Shown here: one piece after another, positions 53,003 to 60,632 of the stretch
Layout of the letters: every line of letters begins with the position of its first letter
How positions within the stretch are numbered: the first letter of the stretch is position 1
NCBI GenBank assembly: GCA_035544675.1
Contig: DATKCA010000007.1
Span: 1-61,757 of the forward strand
Length of the DNA: 61,757 bases
DNA from: DATKCA01 sp035544675
Lineage (GTDB): Bacteria > Acidobacteriota > Thermoanaerobaculia > Gp7-AA8
Direction of reading: 5' to 3'
Program-made: the position numbers and the translations under genes
The notes under the pieces: generated by a model
What the model was told of the DNA's origin: nothing
Databases searched by the model: none
The model's input: only the letters and a program-made list of their open reading frames with translations

Positions 53003-54256
53003 TCACCTCAGGAAAGAGTCGATCACCGTCACGAGCCACAACTGCTGCTCGTTGGTCGGCTGCGAGCGGGCCAGCATCACGTAGAGCGCGCGTCTCTTCT
53101 GCTCGTCGTTGAAACGGCCGGTCGTGTCGCGAAGGGCGCGCTCGGGCTCCGACTCGATGTCCGGATCGGGAGGCAGGATCACATCCGCGGCCTCCTTCGG
53201 AGCCCAGTGCGGCTCGATGTCCTTGCCGAACAGCTTCGCCGCGAACTCCAGGTGCTCTTCCTCGGTCCGTGCCGAGCGAGCGGCGCTGGCAAGCCTGCTC
53301 CTGGCGCCCGATCCCTCGATGAGCGTTCGCAGGTTGGAGAGGAGCTGCGTCCGCTGCAGGCTGGCCTCGAAGATCTGCGACTTCACGGTGCCGTCGGAAA
53401 TCCCGCTGGCGGCTCTGAGCACGTTCTGAATGCGCTCGGTCTCGTAGGTGATGAAGCTCTCAGCGGCACCTTCATCGGCGGCGATGTCGCGTTCGATGTC
53501 CGGGCCCGGGCTTTCGATCCGTTCGGTGGTCATGGGCGGGGCCTGCTCGCCGGCGGCCGAGGCGAGCGCGGAAGGAGCGGCGGCCGGATCAGTCTGAGGT
53601 GCCGCGGCACTGCCCGTCACGTCGACCAGCGGCAGGTCGAGCGCGGCCGCCGCCGGCGGGCGCGTGTCGACCGACGTCGTCGAGCGGAGATCTTCGGGCG
53701 AGTTCCCGACCGCCGCCACTGTCGTGGTCGTCGGAATCGCCACCAGCCTCGAGCCGCCGATCGCGGGAAGCGACGGTGGCGGTGTGTTGAGCGAGCGGAC
53801 CAGCTCCGAATCGCTGGTCTGCTTCGAGTCGAGCAGCTTCTCTCGCACCCGGAGACGGATATCCTCCGCATTCCGCATCTGCATCTCGCGCTGCGCGTCG
53901 GCCAGATAGGCGGGGTTCGTCTTTTCCCGCGTCATGTCGCAATGGCAGGGCCCGACGCGATCCGGCTCGTAGTTCGTCTCGCCTTTCACCCGCTTGAAGA
54001 AGTCGACCACCGCCAGGTTCCGCTTCATCTGCGTGTCGAGCGCTCTCTCGCACGCCGCCTCCGAGGCGAAGCTGTTGACGCCGGTCGCACCGGCGAACTT
54101 CCGCGTGTCCGGCCGGTAGAGCTGCAGGTGATAGTGGTAGCCCTCGCAGGCCTTGCCGCTCACGACCGGACCGGGCGGGCAGACGAGCTGCTGCTGGGCG
54201 GGCGCGCTGAAAGCAAACGCCGCACACGCGAAAGCGAGAAGGGAACGCGTTCTCAT
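53003..54256 (-). CDS. Secreted protein of unknown function, operon partner of the TPR/zinc-ribbon gene
   Basis: A 417-residue protein with signal MRTRSLLAFACAAFAFSAPAQ. Residues about 25-125 have four or more cysteines (LVCPPGPVVSGKACEGYHYH; VGPCHCDMTREK) in a compact domain. The middle (150-260) is Pro/Ala/Thr-rich and presumably disordered. Residues about 265-415 are helical (ERIQNVLRAASGISDGTVKSQI). No known family. A perfect TATAAT lies 18 nt before the ATG, so the mRNA has a short leader. The 2-nt gap to the downstream gene shows one operon. Confidence 0.65.
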   Translation of the reverse strand: MRTRSLLAFACAAFAFSAPAQQQLVCPPGPVVSGKACEGYHYHLQLYRPDTRKFAGATGVNSFASEAACERALDTQMKRNLAVVDFFKRVKGETNYEPDRVGPCHCDMTREKTNPAYLADAQREMQMRNAEDIRLRVREKLLDSKQTSDSELVRSLNTPPPSLPAIGGSRLVAIPTTTTVAAVGNSPEDLRSTTSVDTRPPAAAALDLPLVDVTGSAAAPQTDPAAAPSALASAAGEQAPPMTTERIESPGPDIERDIAADEGAAESFITYETERIQNVLRAASGISDGTVKSQIFEASLQRTQLLSNLRTLIEGSGARSRLASAARSARTEEEHLEFAAKLFGKDIEPHWAPKEAADVILPPDPDIESEPERALRDTTGRFNDEQKRRALYVMLARSQPTNEQQLWLVTVIDSFLR

Positions 54257-54274
54257 GGCCGAAGCTGTGCCGGG

Positions 54275-54280
54275 ATTATA
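54275..54280 (-). promoter_or_regulatory. -10 element TATAAT before the secreted-protein operon
   Basis: Consensus TATAAT on the minus strand, 18 nt before the ATG at 54256. A weak TTTACG lies 16-17 nt further upstream. A leadered promoter with a short 5' UTR. Confidence 0.55.
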
Positions 54281-54328
54281 GCCACCCCGGACATTACGTA
54301 AACGATTGATTCCGGCTTCGCTCGAGAT

Positions 54329-54366
54329 GCGGATGGCGCCCCGCAGAACGGGGCGCGTTCATCCGC
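54329..54366 (-). terminator. Strong hairpin after cysK
   Basis: GCGGAT (54329-54334) pairs with ATCCGC (54361-54366) and the inner GCGCCCCG with CGGGGCGC. It lies 27 nt after the cysK stop on the minus strand but is not followed by a T-run, so it is either a Rho-dependent-type end or a stabilising hairpin. Confidence 0.45.
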
Positions 54367-54392
54367 TTCAGAAGCGATTGAGACCCGGCAGC

Positions 54393-55394
54393 CTACGGCG
54401 CCGGTGACGCGGCCGCCGCCTGCGCGGCCATCATCTGCGGCGTCGTGGCCGGCTGATTGACGAGATCCGTGTATTCGAAGAGCGCCGTGGAGAGATAACG
54501 CTCGCCCGTATCGGGCAGGACGGCGACGACGCGCTTCCCAGGACCCAGCTCCCTGGCGATCTCGAAGGCCGACCAGGCCACCGCGCCGGCTGAGATTCCG
54601 ACGAAGATGCCCTCTTCCTTCGAGAGCCTCCGCGCAACCTCGACCGCATCCTCGAACTTGACGTCGATGATGCGATCGACGACCTTCGCGTCATAGATCG
54701 ATGGGACCATTCCCGCCCCGATTCCCTGGATCTTGTGAGGATTGTGCTGCCCGCCCTTCAGCACCTGCGACTCGATCGGCTCGACCGCGACGATCAGAGC
54801 CTTCGGCAGCTCCTTCTTCAGGACCTGGCCGACGCCGGTCACGGTGCCGCCCGTCCCCACTCCGGCCACGAACGCGTCGAGCTTCCGCCCGGTGTCGCGC
54901 AGGACTTCCTGCGCGGTCGTCTCGCGATGGACCTTGAGGTTTGCCGGATTGTCGAACTGCAGCGAGAGCCAGGAGCCCGGCGTCTTGGCCGCGTACTCCT
55001 CGGCGATGCGCTGCGCCTCCTTGATCCCCTTCGGGCCGGGCGTGAGAATCAGCTCTGCGCCCAGGGCCTGCAGGAGCTTGCGGCGCTCGACGGACATCGT
55101 GTCGGGCATGATCAACGTGCACTTGTAACCCTTCGCCGCGGCCACGAACGCCAGTCCGATTCCCGTGTTGCCGCTCGTCGCCTCGACGATCGTGCCGCCC
55201 GGCCGGAGTTTCCCGGACTGTTCCGCGTCGCTGATCATCGAGCCCGCGATCCTGTCTTTCACCGACGAGAGGGGATTGAACGACTCCAGCTTCACGATGA
55301 CTTCGGCCGCCCCCTCCGGGGCGACGCGGTTCAGCCGGACCAGGGGTGTGTTTCCGATGAGCTCCGTGATGTTGTCGTAGATCCTGCCGTGCAT
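54393..55394 (-). CDS. cysK: Cysteine synthase A (O-acetylserine sulfhydrylase)
   Basis: A 333-residue PLP enzyme making cysteine from O-acetylserine and sulfide. PLP lysine K46 (SSVKDRIAGSMI), phosphate loop TSGNTGIGLAFVAAAKGYKC, DAFVAGVGTGGTVTGVG and the C-terminal VLPDTGERYLST. The ending has a short Ala-rich extension. AAGGAG (55400-55405) is the Shine-Dalgarno. A 150-nt leader upstream carries an intrinsic terminator, an antiterminator and a cysteine-rich ORF, so expression is very likely attenuated by cysteine supply. Not linked to cysE here. Confidence 0.97.
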   Translation of the reverse strand: MHGRIYDNITELIGNTPLVRLNRVAPEGAAEVIVKLESFNPLSSVKDRIAGSMISDAEQSGKLRPGGTIVEATSGNTGIGLAFVAAAKGYKCTLIMPDTMSVERRKLLQALGAELILTPGPKGIKEAQRIAEEYAAKTPGSWLSLQFDNPANLKVHRETTAQEVLRDTGRKLDAFVAGVGTGGTVTGVGQVLKKELPKALIVAVEPIESQVLKGGQHNPHKIQGIGAGMVPSIYDAKVVDRIIDVKFEDAVEVARRLSKEEGIFVGISAGAVAWSAFEIARELGPGKRVVAVLPDTGERYLSTALFEYTDLVNQPATTPQMMAAQAAAASPAP

Positions 55395-55412
55395 GTGCTC
55401 TCCTTCCGTTGC

Positions 55413-55446
55413 AAAAAAATGGACCCGGCCTTCGAGGCTCGGGTCC
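55413..55446 (-). terminator. Intrinsic terminator in the cysK leader
   Basis: On the minus strand, GGACCCG pairs with CGGGTCC, extended by GCCT/AGGC (one A bulge, loop CGA), followed by a seven-T run. It lies 19 nt before the cysK start codon, upstream of the Shine-Dalgarno. Confidence 0.9.
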
Positions 55447-55500
55447 TGTTCAGGTGTCAGATGTACGAAAGACTAACTCGGCTGCACCTCGAGCGGACCC
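55441..55500 (-). promoter_or_regulatory. Antiterminator helix in the cysK leader
   Basis: GGGTCC (55495-55500) can pair with GGACCC (55441-55446), and AGGTGCAG (55482-55489) with CTG-A-CACCT (55452-55460), one bulged A. Both helices flank a symmetric 5x5 internal loop. GGACCC is also the 5' arm of the terminator, so the two structures exclude each other. Confidence 0.75.
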
Positions 55501-55538
55501 TGCGGGGGACAACAGCAATGTAGGTCCGGTCGAAACAC
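55473..55538 (-). CDS. Cysteine-rich leader peptide upstream of cysK (21 residues)
   Basis: The GTG at 55538 opens a 21-codon ORF ending with TAG at 55473-55475. Codons 8-10 are TGC-TGT-TGT (55509-55517), giving HCCCPP in the product. The GTG lies 7 nt after the -10 TAGAAT, so the leader mRNA would start at the GTG and be translated leaderlessly. The ORF overlaps the 5' arm of the antiterminator (AGGTGCAG). A stalled ribosome at the Cys codons would leave AGGTGCAG free to form the antiterminator; a ribosome reaching the stop would cover it and allow the terminator. The peptide is too short for automatic gene finders. Function is inferred from this arrangement. Confidence 0.75.
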   Translation of the reverse strand: MFRPDLHCCCPPQGPLEVQPS

Positions 55539-55545
55539 GGCGGCG

Positions 55546-55551
55546 ATTCTA
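55546..55551 (-). promoter_or_regulatory. -10 element TAGAAT of the cysK leader transcript
   Basis: TAGAAT on the minus strand ends 7 nt before the leader-peptide GTG. The -35 region would lie within the end of the response regulator gene and is not consensus. Confidence 0.6.
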
Positions 55552-55564
55552 CCCTAAGGGTTCC

Positions 55565-56275
55565 CTAATGGGCTCCCACGCTGGCCTGGCCGAGATAGCG
55601 GTAGCCGATTTTGGCAACGGCCACGATCACGGCGGCGTCGGTGCCCACCGCCTTCTGAAGCTTGCGCCGCAGCCGGGTCACGTGCGTGTCGACCGTGCGG
55701 CTGTTCAGATTCAGGTCGACGCGGTAGTTCCACACGCGCGAGAGCAGCTCGTCGCGCGGGACCACGCGCTCCTTGTTCTTGAACAGGTACATCAGCAGGT
55801 CGAACTCTTTCGGGGAGAGCTTCAGCTTCTGATTCGCGGCGTGGGCTTCGCGCGTGGAGGGGTCGAGGCGGATGAGCCCGTCCTCGACGACGCTCTTGGA
55901 GTTGGCCGCAGCCACGTCGCTGCGGCGCATGACGGCGTCGATGCGGGCGAAAAGCTCCTGCACGCCGAAGGGCTTGGTCACATAGTCGTCGGCACCGGAC
56001 CGGAGCCCGCGCACCTTGTCCGTCTCCTGGCCGCGGGCCGTGAGAAGGATGACCGGGACCCTGGAGACCTTGCGGATGTGATCGAGCACTTCGAATCCGC
56101 TCTTCTTCGGCAGCATCAGATCGAGCAGAACCAGGTCGGGCTGCTCGGCATGGAAGAGCCGGATGGCCTCCTCGCCGTCTCCAGCCGTCGCCGTTTCGTA
56201 GTTTTCGTGGCGGAGGTTGATCTCCAGGCCCTGACGAAGGCCTGCTTCATCCTCCACGATCATGATCTTCGTCAT
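55565..56275 (-). CDS. OmpR-family response regulator
   Basis: A 236-residue two-domain regulator. The receiver domain begins MTKIMIVEDEAG, with the phosphoacceptor D52 in LVLLDLMLPKKSG and the signalling Lys in VTKPFG. The C-terminal winged helix (about 135-230) has SPKEFDLLMYLFKNKERVVPRDELLSRVWNY and NSRTVDTHVTRLRRKL. GGAG about 6 nt upstream supports the ATG at 56275 over 56290. It starts 23 nt after the histidine kinase stop; third gene of the PDZ-kinase-regulator operon. Confidence 0.95.
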   Translation of the reverse strand: MTKIMIVEDEAGLRQGLEINLRHENYETATAGDGEEAIRLFHAEQPDLVLLDLMLPKKSGFEVLDHIRKVSRVPVILLTARGQETDKVRGLRSGADDYVTKPFGVQELFARIDAVMRRSDVAAANSKSVVEDGLIRLDPSTREAHAANQKLKLSPKEFDLLMYLFKNKERVVPRDELLSRVWNYRVDLNLNSRTVDTHVTRLRRKLQKAVGTDAAVIVAVAKIGYRYLGQASVGAH

Positions 56276-56298
56276 CAAAGTCTCCATCATGGATCTGT

Positions 56299-57855
56299 TT
56301 ACGAGGTTACCAGGGGGCGGGTTTCGATCGCCTCCCCGCGGAGAGCCATGCTCTCCTCGGGTGTTGCACGCGGGAACAGCAGCCGGAACGTCGATCCGGA
56401 TCCCGGCTGCGACTCCACCTCCGCCTTGCCGCCGTGGGACTCCACGATCTGACGAACCAGAGTCAGACCCAGTCCGGCGCCGCGCCGGGTCTGGGTGTCG
56501 GAGAAGGCTGCGCGGTAGTACGGGTCGAAGATCCTGGAGAGATCGCGGTTGTCGATTCCCACGCCCCGATCCCGGACCTCGAGGGCCACGTGTTCCGGGG
56601 TCTGCCCGAGAACGACCTCGATCGTGGTGTGGTCCGACGAGTACTTGATGGCGTTGTCGATGAGGTTGAGAAGGGCCCGCGAGACCGCCTCACGTTCCCA
56701 CATCTGCGGCTCCACGCTCTCGTCGAGCTTCAGATCGATCTGGAATCCCTTGCTGCGAATCCATGACTCGTACGTGGAAACCAGAGTGGTGACCAGATTG
56801 CGGGGGTCGACGGGCGTGAAGGCCAGCGCCCTGGCGTTCGGATGCTGCATCCGGGCGACATCGAGCACGTTCTCGACCAGATGCGAGAGGTGCAGCACCT
56901 CGCGCAGGATCTGATCTTCGATGTCGGCGCGGTCTTTCGGAGTGAGCCTGGCGCCGCGTTTGAGCGTCTCCGCGCCGAGCCTGATCATCGACAGCGGCGT
57001 GCGCAGTTCATGGGAGACGTTGGCGATGAGCGCGCTGCGCAGCTTCATCGTCTCCGACTCCTTGGCCAGACCGCGCAGGGCCAGGAACGCGCCGACACCA
57101 GTGAGCAGGAGCGCGACGAGACTGACCAGCAGGCTGATGGCGCGCTGGCTCTCCCAGCCCGCTCCGACCACGGCCGTCCCCACCGAGGCGCGGATGGCGA
57201 AGTCGGCCAGCGGCGCGCTGAGCGGCGCGAAGAACACGAACCGTCCCTCGTCGCTGACCAGGCCCTTCTGGTCGCTTCGCACCACGCTCACCACGGCCTG
57301 CTGCATGGGCAGCGACTGCGCCGTGGCCCGGATCAGCGGCTGCTGCTTCACCGCCATCTCCACGCGCGAGAGCAGGCGGACCGGATCGTAGGTAAACCGC
57401 ACCGTTCCCGTCGACGTGAAGAACTCGCGGGTCAGGTCGTCCTGGCGGTTCTCCTTTCCGCCGAGCTCGAGCACATAGACCGAGCTGGCCGGATCGAAAT
57501 CGGGGATGTGGATCGCCTCGATCATCCAGTCGTTCGCGTGGACCCACTCGCGGAACGTCCTGTCCACCGGTGCGTCATCGCGGCGCTCGATGCCCTGCCA
57601 GTCATCCTCGGCCCGCGCCAGCTCCTCTTTGACCGCCGCGTCGACACGCTGAGCGGAGATCTCGGCGGCATACCCGGCGTACCGAATGGCCACCGTCTTC
57701 GCGCTCCCCTCCATTTTCACGGAGAGCTGGTGGGACCGCCACGCCAGGACGCCCAGCCCGGCCGAGATGATGAGGAACGGCAGCAGGATCGAGACGCGAT
57801 CCGACCGCTCTCCCTCCCGGGAGGTGCGGAGCTTCGAGATGAGGTATCGCAACAT
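56299..57855 (-). CDS. Membrane-bound sensor histidine kinase
   Basis: A 518-residue two-TM kinase: TM1 about 22-40, an extracytoplasmic sensor of about 190 residues, TM2 about 240-262. DHp domain with phospho-His H282 (VSHELRTPLSMIRLGAETL), then the HATPase with NLIDNAIKYSS (N box), VRDRGVGIDNRDLSRIFDPYYR (G1/F) and GAGLGLTLVRQIVESHGG (G2). No HAMP is obvious. It phosphorylates the response regulator downstream. The sensor part has no recognised ligand-binding fold. ATG 57855 was chosen since upstream codons fall in the preceding PDZ gene. Confidence 0.94.
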   Translation of the reverse strand: MLRYLISKLRTSREGERSDRVSILLPFLIISAGLGVLAWRSHQLSVKMEGSAKTVAIRYAGYAAEISAQRVDAAVKEELARAEDDWQGIERRDDAPVDRTFREWVHANDWMIEAIHIPDFDPASSVYVLELGGKENRQDDLTREFFTSTGTVRFTYDPVRLLSRVEMAVKQQPLIRATAQSLPMQQAVVSVVRSDQKGLVSDEGRFVFFAPLSAPLADFAIRASVGTAVVGAGWESQRAISLLVSLVALLLTGVGAFLALRGLAKESETMKLRSALIANVSHELRTPLSMIRLGAETLKRGARLTPKDRADIEDQILREVLHLSHLVENVLDVARMQHPNARALAFTPVDPRNLVTTLVSTYESWIRSKGFQIDLKLDESVEPQMWEREAVSRALLNLIDNAIKYSSDHTTIEVVLGQTPEHVALEVRDRGVGIDNRDLSRIFDPYYRAAFSDTQTRRGAGLGLTLVRQIVESHGGKAEVESQPGSGSTFRLLFPRATPEESMALRGEAIETRPLVTS

Positions 57856-57868
57856 GCTCGTCTTCGGG

Positions 57869-58351
57869 CTAAGGCCGTGAGCCGGACGCCGTCGCCGTGT
57901 GACTGAGCGACAGGTGTCCGGCAATGACCTTGTCTACGTATTCCTTCGGGTACGGTTCCAGCCGGATGTCGACCTTCCGCAGCGCATTGCGCCGGCGCAC
58001 GATCAACCAGAGCGTGCCGGTCTGACGTGCCTCTGCCACGACTTTCTTGAAGTCGGCGACGCGCGGGGTCGGCCGGCCATTCACCGCGATGAGCCAGTCC
58101 CCCGGCAGAAGAGGCGCCCGCGACGCGGGACTCTTCGGGAGGACCGTCTTCACCACCACCGGACCGCCGCTCGGGCTGCCGGTGTTGAGCTGGACGACTT
58201 CCACGCCCAGATAGCGGGGGCCGGACAGCATCTGCCGGATCTGCTGCTCGCATTCGCGGGCGGCCGCCTGGCACTTCTGATCGCCGGCGTTCGCGGCCAG
58301 GGCGAAGAGAGCGATGACTGCGGCGAGTGAACCAAGGAAACGGAGTTTCAT
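57869..58351 (-). CDS. Secreted PDZ-domain protein, first gene of the kinase operon
   Basis: A 160-residue protein with signal MKLRFLGSLAAVIALFALAANA. A PDZ domain covers about 45-135: YLGVEVVQLNTGSPSGGPVVVKTVLPKSPASRAPLLPGDWLIAVNGRPTPRVADFKKVV, with no protease domain. It is followed by the kinase gene 13 nt later. A periplasmic PDZ protein encoded before a sensor kinase may feed the sensor, for instance by presenting misfolded proteins; that is inference. A GC-rich hairpin lies just before its ATG. Confidence 0.8.
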   Translation of the reverse strand: MKLRFLGSLAAVIALFALAANAGDQKCQAAARECEQQIRQMLSGPRYLGVEVVQLNTGSPSGGPVVVKTVLPKSPASRAPLLPGDWLIAVNGRPTPRVADFKKVVAEARQTGTLWLIVRRRNALRKVDIRLEPYPKEYVDKVIAGHLSLSHTATASGSRP

Positions 58352-58478
58352 TGCCGAAAACGCGGCCCGTGCGGGCCGGCCATCACTCTAAGTCCCTAGG
58401 GTGAATGTCCAAATTACAAATCGGAAAATGTCGACAGAATTCCCTGTCATCAAAAGCCTTAGCGGCACAGAAGCGGGC

Positions 58479-59117
58479 TCACCAGCGGAATATCAGAGCC
58501 CCGAACGCCGCCACGACGTGAAAGTCCGGGGGCGCCTTCATCGTCGGCCGCCAGGCGCTGTACTCGTCGCCCGCGGAGGGATTGCGGTCGACCCGGAAGA
58601 AGTTCGCCCGCCAGACCTCGCCGTCCCCGGGCGGACCGCGTCTGAGGCCACGGAAGGGGATGCGGATCGTCGTGTCCACAGTGACCGACCCGTTGGCTTC
58701 GACCAGTCGCCGCACTCCGCTCAGCAGGCCCGCGCAATCCCACCCTGCGTCGGCCGTCATCGTCTCGCGGACGCCGTCCGGCGATTCCACCCGGGCGTCG
58801 AACACCGTCCCCATCGGGCTCACGTCGATCTCGTAGTACTCGGCAGGCGAGCCGGGAGCAAGGAAGACCTCCACCACATCCTCCTCGTAGATCGGCGCGT
58901 CGTGGTCGAGAAGGGTGGCCTCGAGGTAATCGTCGGCGCAGGAGAACACCACGTTGAGGTAGCGGTCGTCGTAGTATGCGGAAACCGTCGTGGCCAGGCG
59001 CGGGACCGAGCCGTCAGTGGAGCGCCGGAGCCGCACCGCGGCGCAACTGGAAGGGACCGCCCATGGATCCTCGAGCATGAACTCTCCACGGACTACCTCG
59101 AGGGTGTCGGAAGACAT
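58479..59117 (-). CDS. Carbohydrate-binding module family 9-like (DOMON) protein
   Basis: A 212-residue protein without signal peptide. It has the CBM9/DOMON pattern VRLRRSTDGS ... TVSAYYDDRYLNVVFSCADDYLEATLLDHDAPIYEEDVVEVFLAPG, then EYYEIDVSPMGTVFDARVESPDG and the C-terminal WRANFFRVDR ... YSAWRPTMKAPPDFHV block. Family members bind sugars or may be stand-alone. ATG 59117 is preceded by TATGAT at 9 nt with no Shine-Dalgarno. Cytoplasmic location is odd for a carbohydrate-binding module. Confidence 0.8.
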   Translation of the reverse strand: MSSDTLEVVRGEFMLEDPWAVPSSCAAVRLRRSTDGSVPRLATTVSAYYDDRYLNVVFSCADDYLEATLLDHDAPIYEEDVVEVFLAPGSPAEYYEIDVSPMGTVFDARVESPDGVRETMTADAGWDCAGLLSGVRRLVEANGSVTVDTTIRIPFRGLRRGPPGDGEVWRANFFRVDRNPSAGDEYSAWRPTMKAPPDFHVVAAFGALIFRW

Positions 59118-59126
59118 CGGGGGCGA

Positions 59127-59132
59127 ATCATA
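59127..59132 (-). promoter_or_regulatory. -10 element TATGAT of a probable leaderless promoter
   Basis: TATGAT on the minus strand ends 9 nt before the ATG at 59117; the spacer has no Shine-Dalgarno. Confidence 0.5.
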
Positions 59133-59210
59133 TGTTCTCGAGGAGGAGAGGCCATCCTCCACGTCGGACGACCGCGCGGCACACGGAATGCAAACGGACG
59201 GCGCGTGACG

Positions 59211-59531
59211 ATGGTGGACCACGAGCTCGACGACCTGAAGCGGGAGTTTCTCGCCGAGGCCGAGGAGAAGGCGCGCGAGATGCAGGCGGCGCTGGAGGCG
59301 GAGCGCACGCGCGACTCCCTGGAGCGGCTGACCTACCTCGCTCACCAGCTCAAAGGCTCCGGCGGAAGCTACGGCTTCGCGAAGATCTCGGCGGATGCGG
59401 CGGAGATCGAGAGAGCGGTGGAGAGCCTGGTCGACTTAGAGAGCGATGCGGGCGTGGAAGAGCGCATCCAGCAGCACGTGATCAGTCTGCGCTCGGAGAT
59501 CGACCGGCGGATCAAGGAGCTTGCTCGCTAG
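59211..59531 (+). CDS. Hpt (histidine phosphotransfer) domain protein
   Basis: A 106-residue helical protein. The Hpt phosphoacceptor is H45 in LTYLAHQLKGSGGSYGF, the canonical AHxLKGSGG form. A four-helix bundle fits the whole length, with no other domain. It converges on the GGDEF response regulator, ending 15 nt from it, and may relay phosphate to its receiver. An in-frame GTG at 59205 is an alternative start. The divergent CBM9-like gene starts at 59117. Confidence 0.85.
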   Translation: MVDHELDDLKREFLAEAEEKAREMQAALEAERTRDSLERLTYLAHQLKGSGGSYGFAKISADAAEIERAVESLVDLESDAGVEERIQQHVISLRSEIDRRIKELAR

Positions 59532-59546
59532 TGTGGTGAATCCACA

Positions 59547-60527
59547 CTAGCCGTTCGCGGCGGCCGGTGACTGCTCCGGCTCCCGGTTCCGGCGCGTCAA
59601 GTCGCGCCGCTTCTCGGCCTGCACCTGATTGCGGCCGTTCCGCTTGGCCCGGTACAGCGCCCTGTCGGCCGCGACGATCAGCTCCTTCGAGCTGGCGATC
59701 GCCGAATGCGGAACGCTGGCCACTCCGATGCTCACGGTGGCTCCCAGAACGCCCGCCTGCGTCTCGATCGGTGTCGACTCGATCAGCTCCCGGATCTTCT
59801 CGGCGAAGAGGATGGCGTCGTCGAGCTCGGTCTCCGGCATCATCACCGCGAATTCCTCCCCGCCGTATCGCGCCACCAGATCCGTGCTGCGCACAGAGTC
59901 GCGGAACAGGCCGGCCACGACTTTCAACACGTCGTCCCCCGCCGCGTGACCGTGCGTGTCGTTGATCTTCTTGAAAAAGTCGAGGTCGATCATGGCCAGC
60001 GACAGAGGGCGCGCGTAGCGCTGCGAGTTCTCGAACGAGCGCGCCAGCTCGTCCTGGAAGTACCGGTGGTTGTGGAGCTTCGTCAGGCCATCGGTGATCG
60101 ACAGCAGCTCGAGGCGCTTGTTCTTCTCCATCAACTCCTTCTGCAGGTCGACGATGCGCTTTCCGGCGCGAACGCGGGCCAGCAGTTCCGGATACTGAAA
60201 GGGCTTGGTGATGTAGTCGTCCGCGCCGAGCTCGAGGCCCTCCACCTTGTCCTCCTGCTCGTCCTCGCCGGTGAGCATGATGATGTAGCGGGTCCGAAAC
60301 GCCGGCATGGCCTTGATCTCCTGACAGAGGTCCACACCATCCATGTCCGGGAGCCGGCGGTCGAGGATGGCCAGATCCCAACTCTCCCGCGGCAGCCGCT
60401 CGCGCGCCTCTGCGCCGGTCTCGCATTCGAACGACGCATACCCGGCCCGGCCGAGAAACAGCCGGACCAGACGGCGGATGGCCCGATCGTCGTCGACGAT
60501 GGCAATGGTGAAACCGGGTTCAGACAT
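59547..60527 (-). CDS. Response regulator with GGDEF domain (diguanylate cyclase)
   Basis: A 326-residue PleD-like protein. The receiver domain is about 1-120: IVDDDRA, phosphoacceptor D56 (AILDRRLPDMDG), and TKPF. The GGDEF domain (about 145-305) has the active site G222-G-E-E-F226 and the inhibitory site R213-S-T-D216 six residues upstream. It should make cyclic di-GMP when phosphorylated, with product inhibition. ATG 60527 begins the receiver fold; the longer frame lies in the repeat tract upstream. The Hpt gene is its tail-to-tail neighbour. Confidence 0.94.
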   Translation of the reverse strand: MSEPGFTIAIVDDDRAIRRLVRLFLGRAGYASFECETGAEARERLPRESWDLAILDRRLPDMDGVDLCQEIKAMPAFRTRYIIMLTGEDEQEDKVEGLELGADDYITKPFQYPELLARVRAGKRIVDLQKELMEKNKRLELLSITDGLTKLHNHRYFQDELARSFENSQRYARPLSLAMIDLDFFKKINDTHGHAAGDDVLKVVAGLFRDSVRSTDLVARYGGEEFAVMMPETELDDAILFAEKIRELIESTPIETQAGVLGATVSIGVASVPHSAIASSKELIVAADRALYRAKRNGRNQVQAEKRRDLTRRNREPEQSPAAANG

Positions 60528-60570
60528 CTCTCGGGTTCGGGCGGCGCAACGAGTGTGCCAGTCGTGGTAG

Positions 60571-60632
60571 CTCTGAGCTCTAAAGCTCTGAGCTCTAAGC
60601 AGTTCTTCCTCGAGCTGAGAGCTTGGAGCTGC
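60571..60632. repeat. AGCTC/CTNAG tract at the 3' end of nadC
   Basis: GAGCTCTAA and CTGAGCTC phrases repeat and partly mirror each other (GAGCTGAGAGCTTGGAGCTC). The tract supplies the last nadC codons (SSKLSARGRTA) and lies before the GGDEF gene. Confidence 0.6.

Noticed and set aside
55441..55551. T-box or known riboswitch in the cysK leader
   Set aside because: No AGGGTGGNACCGCG box or specifier loop; the cysteine-codon ORF explains the switch better.
58360..58381. GC-rich hairpin before the PDZ gene as a terminator
   Set aside because: A hairpin is visible upstream of the ATG but the T-rich tail is short and it would block the operon; function unclear.
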